Source of the DNA: Ostrinia nubilalis
Lineage: Eukaryota > Arthropoda > Insecta > Lepidoptera > Crambidae
DNA: 64,000 bases
NCBI RefSeq assembly: GCF_963855985.1
Contig: NC_087092.1
Coordinates: 5,332,001 to 5,396,000 of the forward strand
Direction: 5' to 3'
This document shows positions 55,391-64,000 of the stretch, one piece after another. How positions within the stretch are numbered: the stretch's first letter is position 1; each line of letters opens with the position of its first letter. A model generated the notes under the pieces. That model was given only the letters and a program-made list of their open reading frames with translations. It searched no databases and was not told where the DNA came from. A program made the translations under genes and the position numbers.

Positions 55391-55732
55391 CCTATAGAAG
55401 ATAGAAAATGGAAATGTACTTCTGGGGTGCGCCAAAGTTCACCTAAATTTTCAACTCCGAAAATTGGAAGTCCGAAAATGTTGTTCCTAAAATTTTTCAT
55501 CCTAACAATCACAATTCCTAACTACTCTGTCTCTAATGTTCATAATTCCGAATCATTCAACTTGATAATGTCATTAGCAATAAACATCTATTATACTTTT
55601 ATTTGTTCTCCTAGATTTTCTAAACATAACCATATTTTACACTATTATTCAAAGTCATATCTTTTTTGTTTAGATTTCTTTCTTTGACGATAATATTAAA
55701 GTTTAAGTTTGTTGGCATTAGCACGTATACTT
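55391..55732. other. Short non-coding stretch
   Basis: AT-rich DNA with a small open frame (55427-55687) that has no recognised domain. ATTTTTCATCCTAA and TCCGAAA motifs reappear inverted near 56640-56690 (AAAATTTTAGGA and TTCGG), which hints that this stretch and 56600-56720 could be ends of one larger element enclosing the tandem array. Confidence 0.4.
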
Positions 55733-56178
55733 GAGTCCCGCTCCAGTCATTCAGTCAAGTTCCAGAAACGAATCGGTCCTATTCATTATTGGTTTAGGTT
55801 AGGTTAGAACTGTGACCACAACGCACCAGCCGAGCGAGCGAAGCCAGAGTCCCGCTCCAGTCATTCAGTCAAGTTCCAGAAACGAATCGGTCCTATTCAT
55901 AATTATTGGTTTAGGTTAGGTTAGAACTGTGACCACAACGCACCAGCCGAGCGAGCGAAGCCAGAGTCCCGCTCCAGTCATTCAGTCAAGTTCCAGAAAC
56001 GAATCGGTCCTATTCATAATTATTGGTTTAGGTTAGGTTAGAACTGTGACCACAACGCACGAGCCGAGCGAGCGAAGCCAGAGTCCCGCTCCAGTCATTC
56101 AGTCAAGTTCCAGAAACGAATCGGTCCTATTCATAATTATTGGTTTAGGTTAGGTTAGAACTGTGACCACAACGCACC
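55733..56178 (+). repeat. Tandem array, unit 114-117 bp, about 3.8 copies, with TTAGG-like core
   Basis: Units start GAGTCCCGCTCCAGTC at 55733, 55847, 55964 and 56081. The first unit lacks three bases in CATAATTATTGG; the last is cut short near 56178. Units are about 99% identical. Each contains GGTTTAGGTTAGGTTAG, resembling the insect telomere repeat, and GAGCGAGCGAAGCCAGAG. No coding potential. Confidence 0.93.
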
Positions 56179-56194
56179 GAACTGTGGCCTTACG

Positions 56195-56248
56195 TTTCAT
56201 TCGCGAAGAACGTACTTCTGTACGTAGTATTTATTATTATTCTATGGT
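56195..56248 (+). mobile_element. Terminal fragment related to the THAP-exon repeat
   Basis: TTCGCGAAG, ACTTCTGTACGTAGTATTTA and TTATTATTCTATGG match the minus-strand end of 38324-38844 and 30900-31422. It abuts the tandem array, so the array may be part of a larger element with this terminus. Confidence 0.65.
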
Positions 56249-56269
56249 ATGAGTGAAAATATTATGGTA

Positions 56270-56498
56270 ACTAGCTTTCCGCCCGCGGCTTCGCCCGCGT
56301 GGAATTTTGTCTGTCACAGAAAAACTTTATCGCGCGCGTCCCTGTTTCAAAAACCGGGATAAAAACTATCCTATGTTCTTTCCCGGGACTCAAACTATCT
56401 CTATGCCAAATTTCATCAAAATCGGTTGCGAGGTTTAAGCGGGAAAGCGTAACAGACAGACAGACAGACAGAGTTACTTTCGCATTTATAATATTAGT
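56270..56498 (+). mobile_element. ACTAGC-type dispersed repeat
   Basis: Starts ACTAGCTTTCCGCCCGCGGC then TTCGCCCGCGTGG; has CAAATTTCATCAAAATCGGT, GCGGGAAAGCGTAACAGAC and CAGACAGACAGAC; ends TTTATAATATTAGT. This arrangement is widespread in Lepidoptera. No open frame longer than its own shadows. Confidence 0.8.
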
Positions 56499-56829
56499 TG
56501 GGATGTTTAGGGATAAAAGTGTTATGATAAAAAACAGTAGGAGTTTAAATATATTTACATAAATGATATTATTAATTACAATTTTCGGAAACATGAGTGT
56601 TATGAACATCGCCGGTAGCACTACAAATAGTATGAATGAAAACTTTAGGATGAAAAATTTTAGGAAGAGTGATCATTCGGATTTAAAATCGTTAGGAAGA
56701 ACAATTTCGGGTAAATAACTTTAGGTGAGCCAATATGGACCCGTACTTCTGTTATGCTAATAACCTCAAAATCTGAAGCATTTTTCCTATTGTAACGAAT
56801 CTCCCGCTTATCCGTGCTTTAAGTATCTA

Positions 56830-57026
56830 CACTAATATTATAAAGAGGAAAACTTTGTTTGTTTGGTTGTAATGAATAGACTCAAAAACTATTGGACCGT
56901 TTTTATTAAATTCTTTCACCATTCGAAAGCTACATTATCCACGAGTAACAGGCTAAATTTTATTTTGGAAAATAATAGGGTTCCGTAAAATATGTAGGTA
57001 GCACGTAGCGCGAGCGAAAAGCTAGT
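56830..57026 (-). mobile_element. ACTAGC-type dispersed repeat, minus strand
   Basis: The minus strand starts ACTAGCTTTTCGCTCGCGCT, includes CGGAACCCTATTATTTTCC and ends AAACTTTGTTTGTTTGG-type inverse sequence with CTTTATAATATTAGTGT. The same start and end rules as at 56270-56498 apply, but the interior is different. Confidence 0.75.
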
Positions 57027-58142
57027 GGAGTATAAGGTGACAATCGTTAAGTAATTTCACATATAAAAATCATTATTTCATTGCTTGGGGGTCTTGGGGC
57101 GAACGATGTATGGACGCAGAACAATAGGTATCCTTTATTTTCAAATTTAAGCAAAAAGCATTCTGTGGTTATAAAATACCTATGCTTATTTGCACCTAGT
57201 TTATCAATCACCATGTTAATTCCATGCTTTCTATCCAGTCGACTGCTCTAACGACAAGGGTGGGCAGTCGTTGAGATGACAGCGCGAAAATCGTCGGCAT
57301 CCACTAATTATGACCCTTATGTACCACTATATTGACAAAGTTCTCCGTCTTCGTACGCGATATTGGAAATTTGGCATCTACCATCGGCTGATCTGACATT
57401 AGGCGTAGTCTGGCTTTGATATTCAATTTTCAACTGTATTACCTTGACAATCAGTTCAAAATTGATTACTAGAAAATTATTTGACAGACGATTTCTACTC
57501 TCGACAAATGCATTTGAATTAGCCCAGTTCTAAGGATTATTGTATCCATGCTCTATCACTCGAAAAATTTTGGCCTACTGCAAAAAACTAAAACATTGAT
57601 ATTTTCTAGTGATTTATACTGACAAAAATTGGACAGTCAAAATGCCGAATCAGTTTTTGTAGTTCGGTTCATGCCGTAAGCACTTTGGAAGATAATCCGT
57701 GCCAACAATTCTCTTGGCACAACAACTTTTAGAACTGGTTGTGTTAGATAAATTGTATGAAATCTGGCCTATACCGCAGCTCTGATCACGCGCTGAAGTC
57801 TGGCAATGGAACAACGTAATTTAAGTACTTAAGTAATCAATCCGCGGCAAATAGATAGCTTTATATCAGTACGAGTATAAGAGATACCTGAAAAACGATC
57901 CTTAAAGTTGTATTTTCTCAAAAACTGAATAAAGTCACATACTATTCGCAATTCCTCGAGTAACAAAGGGTTATGAGTTGCAAACTCAGGTTTAAAGTTA
58001 AAATTAGAAATAACCTACTCAGAAGTGACCTAACAATATATTAAAATCGCAGTAACTTGTGCGTTTCTGATGTTTCGAAATTGACTGGCCTAAAAATCTA
58101 AGGTTACAATTGACGGAGTACTAGGTCCTCCCTAGGTAAGTA
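57027..58142. other. Non-coding stretch, no gene seen
   Basis: At about 57092-57130, GGCGAACGATGTATGGACGC then AGAACAATAGG resembles the outer end of the palindrome arms (GGCGAACAATGTATGGAGAA). No gene recognised. Confidence 0.45.
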
Positions 58143-58260
58143 ATGCCCGTTTTCGCCATCAATCCCTAATTTTAAAGTGACCCCTATGAAACAAAATGCC
58201 TGTTATGTGTCACCATAGGGGTCACTTTAAAATTAGGGGTTGATGGTGAAAACGGGCGTA
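58143..58260. mobile_element. MITE, ATGCCCGTTTTC family, near-perfect hairpin
   Basis: ATGCCCGTTTTCGCCATCAA and the following 26 bp are matched by the inverse at 58214-58259 with only a few mismatches, leaving a loop of about 25 bp. It is the better-preserved partner of 25843-25962. If transcribed it would form a pre-miRNA-sized hairpin. Confidence 0.85.
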
Positions 58261-58749
58261 AGTCAAAGTGTCATCTTACAAATTGAGAGAGAGCTGACTC
58301 GTGGCAAAATATTGTATTCCAGATTGATAGTTCATGACAGTGATACGTTGCTAAGACGTTTAAGATCCGAGCATCCAACGTTTGTTTGCGAGTGCTTATG
58401 AGGGAATTTCAGATAATAATTTGACATGTCGGCTGGGGCTTCGTATGGCTTTATAAGGCGGCGTTTATCGGCGCGCGCGCGGAATCTATTAAGAGGATTA
58501 GGAGTGCATTCGCAAGACGAGGGTCGCGTCCGTGTCTCGTACAGAGACGGCAGAGTTTACTCCGAACTGTAACATTCACAACAAAGACGAGGAATGAAAG
58601 ATAAGTGTTAAAAATAACTTTACAGAGTATTAGTTTAAGACTGAATTAGCCCGAATTCCAGCAGTTTTGGACTGAACGCAAGAGGCAGCACTGCAACCGG
58701 CATTTCAGGGAAGAAGTTGACATACGACTTAGGGCTAGATTAAACTGAC
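58261..58749. other. Non-coding stretch, no gene seen
   Basis: GC-richer unique patch at about 58430-58570 (GGCGCGCGCGCGG near 58470, TCTCGTACAGAGAC near 58532). No exon could be supported. Confidence 0.45.
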
Positions 58750-60165
58750 TCTTGATTTGTATTTTTTTTGTATCAACGACGGGGTTCCCTTAGTGGCAAT
58801 TTTCCTAGACTTGAGTAAAGCGTTTGACTTTGTAAACCACACAAAACTATTAAATAAATTGCACAGTTATGGAATTCGTGGTATTGCAAATGACTGGTTC
58901 ACAAGTTATCTCAGTGACCGAATGCAATGTACTAAAATAAATAGATTACAGAATTTTTATAAAAAGGATTTTTTCTCTGACTGTGTGATAAATGATACTG
59001 GAGTCCCCCAAGGAAGCATTTTGGGTCCAATATTATTTTTATTGTACATTAATGATCTTCCCGACACAATACGACACAAATGTTTACTTTATGCTGACGA
59101 CACGACAATATTAATTAAAGCAGATAAAACTTATGATCTTGAAACTGAAATAAACAACACAATAAAAACATAGATAGTAATAATATGAAAATAAATATTG
59201 ACAAAACAAATAGGATACATTTTAAGACAACTCAATCGAGAGACATTAAATTAAATATCCATTATCAAAATAAATCTATCAATGAGGTCGAAACAACTAA
59301 ATTTCTAGGTGTAATTCTCGACAAACACTGCACATGGAAACCACATATCGATAATGTGTGCAATAAACTAGACAGATTTGTATTTGTATTAAAAAGATTA
59401 AAATACGTTTCAAACAATGAAGCAATGATGTCGGCATATTACGGTTATGTCTCCTCTATACTAAATTATGGAATTATTCTCTGGGGGAACTCTGTTGATT
59501 CCGAAAAAGTATTTAAAATACAAAAAAAATGCATGCGTGCGATGTGTGGGGCAGGCTATAGAGATAGTTGTAAGCCACTCTTCAAAAAATTAAAAATATT
59601 GCCATTGCCATGTTTATATATCAAGGAATTATGCCTATTTGTAAAAAAACATCCTGATAATTTTAAGACGCATGAACAGGTATTAGAAAAGACTACTCGC
59701 CACAAGAACAGATTGTATTTGCCCAAAATTAATTTAACGTTATATAAAAGAAATGTATTTTGTATGGCTATAAGAGTTTTCAATAAACTGCCAGCTTATA
59801 TACAGGGAGCTTCTATGCCTGAATTTAGAAATGTATTGCACAAGTGGCTGCTCGATAAATGTTTCTACTCTGTAAATGAGTTTTTTTAGAATTAAATAAT
59901 TGTGAAATTTTATGTATTAATATTGGTTGTGTGTTATTTTATGTTATTGACATTTAATTGTAATGATTAGTATAATTGGATTGTTGACATTGTTATGATT
60001 TTATCAAATGACTTTTCATAAGATTATTAATATTTTGACATGTTCTCCTAATTAACTTTCACATGCCAGTCATGGCAAGGTACACTGTAACGAAATTGAT
60101 TATTTACAAACATCTAATGGACGTGTATTTCTGTGAATAAATGAATTTGAATGAATTTGAATTTG
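58750..60165 (+). mobile_element. CR1/L2-like non-LTR element with TGAATTTGAA tail
   Basis: The RT frame is followed by a 3' UTR and a microsatellite-like end, AATAAATGAATTTGAATGAA then TTTGAATTTG (about 60137-60165). Such repeat tails instead of poly(A) are typical of CR1/L2-type elements. The 5' limit is near 58750 by loss of coding similarity, and no target duplication was found. Confidence 0.75.
58757..59889 (+). pseudogene. Non-LTR reverse transcriptase, 5'-truncated with one frameshift
   Basis: The first frame (58757-59173) starts inside the RT domain: [20 protein letters not shown] with the first catalytic Asp at about residue 18, [14 protein letters not shown] about 81-94, and YADDT about 112-116. 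A stop at 59171 and a frame change follow. The second frame (59185-59889) continues with the thumb and C-terminal region: KINIDKTNRIHF, TKFLGVILDKHCTWKPHI and the CR1/Jockey-type tail. The amino-terminal RT fingers and the endonuclease are missing, so the copy is inactive. YADD and the AT-rich coding differ from the element at 12592, so they belong to different families. Confidence 0.88.
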
Positions 60166-63100
60166 TAATTAACATTATCTTAGACTATTGCTACAGCACC
60201 AGCGATGACGCAGGAAACTTGATAACATAACTCCTAAATCTCTGATTTAGCGTTCGTTGCGGTGTGAATAAGGCTGTTTCTAATCCACCGTCAGCTAAAT
60301 TATGAATGCATTTAAAAGGATCTGTTGGTAATATGAGGTGTAGCCGCGCGGTCACGCCTGTCGGCGGCTCTAGAGTTAATTACACTTTGGGTACACTTTG
60401 TACTGAGTATACCTCTCTACACTCCTGAGCTGGCAGACGCCAATGTTGCCCCTCAGTCCGGTCTATACGACCCATGACGCCATTTAGTCACTTGCTAGTC
60501 ACCGCCTGTCATATTTTCAGTCCGAGACTATGAACCAGGCAGGTTACCCCCGTAGTCTCCATCCATAGCTCAGTAACCAGTCCATCCATCCTTCATCCAT
60601 TGTATACCTTTTGATTGTTGGAATTATTACCTAAATGTGGATGGCAGCACATCAAGATTCATACATAAGATGTAAATGTGATACGTATGATTTTCTTTGT
60701 TATTCAAAATTTCCTTCAAACCAACTTGAAAACATAAATGTCTACCTACTAATTACTAACTACGATGTCTACGAACGATCTATTGTTTCTTTTGTTTGTC
60801 TCGTACCAGACTATTTTACTACGAATATTATTATTCGTTGAAGTGGAAGTCATTATACGTTGAAGTTCCGCGTGCATGACATCACAAAGTACTACACTTT
60901 TAAGCATGCTTTGACGTCACGGGCCTCTTCATTTGATCTTTGGCGCGCTTTACCTCTTACAATTTTCATTAGTTTGAAAAGTGAAAAATACGTGTAGAGT
61001 ATTTTGATAAGTTAACCGACGGACTAATTCAAACTCTTGCTTTTTTACCCAGGAAACATCCCTTATACATTCATGGAGGTACATAAACTGGTACTAAGTA
61101 GTTTGAACTGCACCTAGTTCTTCGAAAGCTCTACAAAACCCAATATTGCTGGAAAATGATGTGTATTGAAACTAGATGCCAATTTCCGGACCTGAAACCT
61201 GAAACAGTCGGAACGGAACGCTATTGAAATGTCAACGTTTTATACAACTCGGTACTCGGAATTCTGGGACTTTGTAGTTTGTATTAATATTATTCTCAGA
61301 AGCTGAGACATCGAATACTTTGTTACTTTATTGTTCGTGCTGACTTACGAGTATGTCTTTAGAATACTCAAAAGAAGCACAAGTTCTCTAATACTTCTTT
61401 TGGTAAATTAAATTTCTAAAAGCCTGACTTTTTTCGTGATAGCCCCGTTTTCACATTAAACAAAGAATCATACGTTGAAAGTACCTCATCGTGTGATTCC
61501 TATGTTTAAAAGTGTCAACAGCTGCTAGCCGCGGTTCTGTCACAGAACTGATCAAAATTAGTTCTCCAGTTGTTACCACATCTTGGCAACCGTTATTTAG
61601 CATAGACCTTTAATATCAAGAGGACAACTGACAGTGGCTACAATAGACAAGTGAAACGTCGTGTCTAGCAGAGATGACTGAAATTGTTTCAATGTCTGTA
61701 GCATTTCAGCCTTGCTTCTTTGTATGTACCCAGTAGATGAGTCTATTACAACTTTTGTTTAATTTTGTAGGTAGGGTGTACGATCCCTTCATTATTAACA
61801 CCTTTCCTATACAGACCAGAGTGAATCGGACCGCCACCGCTTTGTTCCACTTCCATACATTATTCGCTTGTTAATAACTCCGACCTGCCGCCAATTATAA
61901 AGTTGGCACATTTCAGAATGGCACCATTTAATTGTTACTCTCTTTACAAACTCCGCGGTTGTTTACTTGTTACAGGTGACAAAAAGGCTTTTGGTTCTGC
62001 GCTTCTGTTTTGACGACGTGCCGAGAATTGTGTGTGTTGGAGGAATTGATAATTTTCGTAGAAATCCAGTTATGTGTGTGTTGATGATAGCACATTTTTG
62101 TTGCAAAATACTACCACAAAATGTATACCTACTGAAAACTATCATAATGGCCAAAAGATCGTATGAAAAAATGTGGATAAAATTAATTAATCTTACTCTT
62201 ATCTTTTTATATAAAAACGGGCTTGACACAAATTATAACTAGAAACTTTACAAATAAGTTTTATAAAATATACTATATAAAAAGACATACATAAAAAGAA
62301 AAACGTGACATGGCTTCCCTTTAGTAAACGCGAACCAAAACCTATACGAATGAAACAGACTTAACCTATAATAAAATAACCACGCTGAAACCAAGCAGCC
62401 GGATAAATAACAAATAATAACAAAACAAAAGCAAAGCACTCAATCAGGAAATAATGAGCGGACAGATTAGATAAAAGAGGAGCAAACTCGCTGAGACAAC
62501 GGCGGTAAATCTCTCAGTGGCAATTACCGCTTACCGCCGCGCGAGAAATGGATAGTGACCGCATACAATCGTCAGTCGATAGTTTATATCGATATAGCAT
62601 CGCATATCGGTAGTAAAATGAGCGGATAGATTAGAAAATAAAGCAAACTTGCTGAGACAACGGCGGTAAATCTCTCAGTGGCAGTAAATTTATTTTATAC
62701 GTAACATACCCACACGCAGCAAAGCAATCGCAATTTCAAGATTAAATTGAATGTGATGCTATTTGGAACATCTGTGTCATATCAATCGTCTGTTACAATT
62801 CAACTCATGGGAGGTATTTTAATACCTCGACAGTGTTATACGCTTCCAGGTATTGCAGTTAGTTTTTAGTTAATTCAAAAAAGTTGATAATTTTCAAGAA
62901 ATATTTAGCGAGAAAGAACTATTTGGAGACGAGAAACATTGAAATTCACTTTCATTTGTTTTCATTGATATAACTCACTTGGGTTTGTGTTGACGTACCA
63001 TAATTATAATTATCGATATTAATTCTTCAAAGAACATCGATACTGTATCTACACTAATTGATGCAGTATGATTGTCAGGGCAGGCAGAAGCTGAACCGAT

Positions 63101-64000
63101 ACAATGGCGCTTCGGGGAAATAACTCGATAGGTCGGCGAGGTGAGGGTTGATGTATTGGTTCGATAGCTGCCGATAAACTACCGGGTATGAACTATGAAG
63201 GGTTAATATGAAAAGAAAAGTGGTTACAAATTGAAAAGTCTGGACTTGGAGTTTTGAAAGAGCGAAATTATTGAAAACAATTTGACGAGTTCGAAAGAAA
63301 ATCTTTTTTAGTTTGTCCGATATAACACTCAATAAGTTATTCGTGGTCTGATTTATTTTACTAGGTCAGGTGTTATGTAACTAAACAAAATATTATGATA
63401 GAGCAAGAGAATTCATTTTTAGGAGCGCGGCGTGCCGATTTTTAGCCAAAATTAAAGAAAAATGTATTCTATTCTATGTATAAGATATTTACTATACATA
63501 ATTAAGAAATATGACTGTAACCTGTATGTGTACTTATTGAATAAAAAGTAGTAAGAAATTGTAAAACCTCCGGAATAAAATCCGATTTTAATAAAAAGTA
63601 TTGTAACAATGAGCTGCAATCAGCAACACCTATCACCGAGCAACGACACTACGTAGTTCGCACGGTTGTCAATAGATGGCGCTGTTCGTAGTTAGCTCGC
63701 GGTATCATTTGATTTTTTCCTGTCCTTAAGTAGTCAGGGCTAACCACAAATCCCTTTCCCCTTGCAAAATGGTATAAATAACATTGGTATGCACGCAAGA
63801 TTATTTTGTGTTTATATCTGATCCTTATCAAATAACGCTAGCTTTGGCGTAGCTAGGGTTTTTTTTTAGGCAGGGTAACTACCTACAAATATAAAACAAG
63901 TATTCTAAGGTAAAACCTGTAGCTATGCCAATGGACACCATTCATTTCACTTAAACCAAAATTACGTCAAAGTCCGGAGTTTTATAAAAAAAAAATATGC
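60166..64000. other. Right flank, no recognised gene
   Basis: Mostly unique DNA. A duplicated unit occurs at 62454-62526 and 62618-62689, sharing GCTGAGACAACGGCGGTAAA then TCTCTCAGTGGCA. A short hairpin GAGGTATTTTAATACCTC lies at 62812-62829. A TGACGTCA is at 60912-60919 between GCATGC-like motifs. GC-richer patches at 60340-60560 and 63060-63190 have no supported exon. Confidence 0.45.
62454..62689 (+). repeat. Direct duplication of a 72-bp unit
   Basis: Copies at 62454-62526 and 62618-62689 start ATGAGCGGAxAGATTAGA and share a 40-bp core nearly without change. The DNA between them contains GATAGTTTATATCGATATAG-type inverted sequence. Function unknown. Confidence 0.8.

Noticed and set aside
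55733..56178. CRISPR array
   Set aside because: Repeats are contiguous and near-identical with no unique spacers, and the genome is eukaryotic.

Overview
The window reads as eukaryotic nuclear DNA from an insect, most likely a moth or butterfly. It is AT-rich, has no long host open reading frame and no operon structure. It is full of repeat types common in Lepidoptera: ATGATG-tailed RTE ends, MITEs with AGGCTxxGTTGCACC or GGGCTGATTTTTCAAC ends, dispersed repeats starting ACTAGC, AACCGACTTC repeats, and TTAGG-like motifs. The species assignment is inference.

Layout. 1559-10207 is a large palindrome: two arms of 3,710 bp, about 99.7% identical with no net length difference, around a unique 1,229-bp spacer. 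The arms hold RTE 3' ends, a long-TIR MITE and a diverged tandem duplication. 12306-12370 is a small GC-rich candidate first coding exon on the plus strand. A 5'-truncated non-LTR retrotransposon with an intact reverse transcriptase frame and an A26 tail (to 14620) lies just downstream. 15-30 kb is mostly unique non-coding DNA with MITEs, a piggyBac-like element (20302-21609) and a GGGATGTAA element carrying a nested RTE copy with a 12-bp target duplication. 30.9-32.8 kb holds a short repeat with a THAP-like exon and a complete but dead mariner (31557-32849). 34985-35090 is a good candidate exon on the minus strand. A CpG-rich block at 43.0-43.8 kb has a consensus minus-strand splice donor and could be its promoter and 5' exon. 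49.7-54.2 kb is a decayed multi-exon gene whose last exon resembles a DDE transposase-derived protein; its second exon is interrupted by a 1.9-kb hAT element with a perfect 8-bp target duplication. 54.4-57.0 kb is dense with ACTAGC repeats and a roughly 117-bp tandem array. 58.7-60.15 kb is a second, broken non-LTR element. The rest is unique DNA in which I recognise no gene.

No complete host gene is visible. The best host-like signals are the two GC-rich exons and the CpG block. They suggest that the window sits in the introns or flanks of one or two regulatory genes, but I cannot name them. The transposon genes do not act together; they record successive, often nested insertions. The most unusual items are the palindrome, the two near-identical roughly 520-bp repeats with a THAP-like exon, and the decayed gene with a repeated zinc-finger-like exon module.
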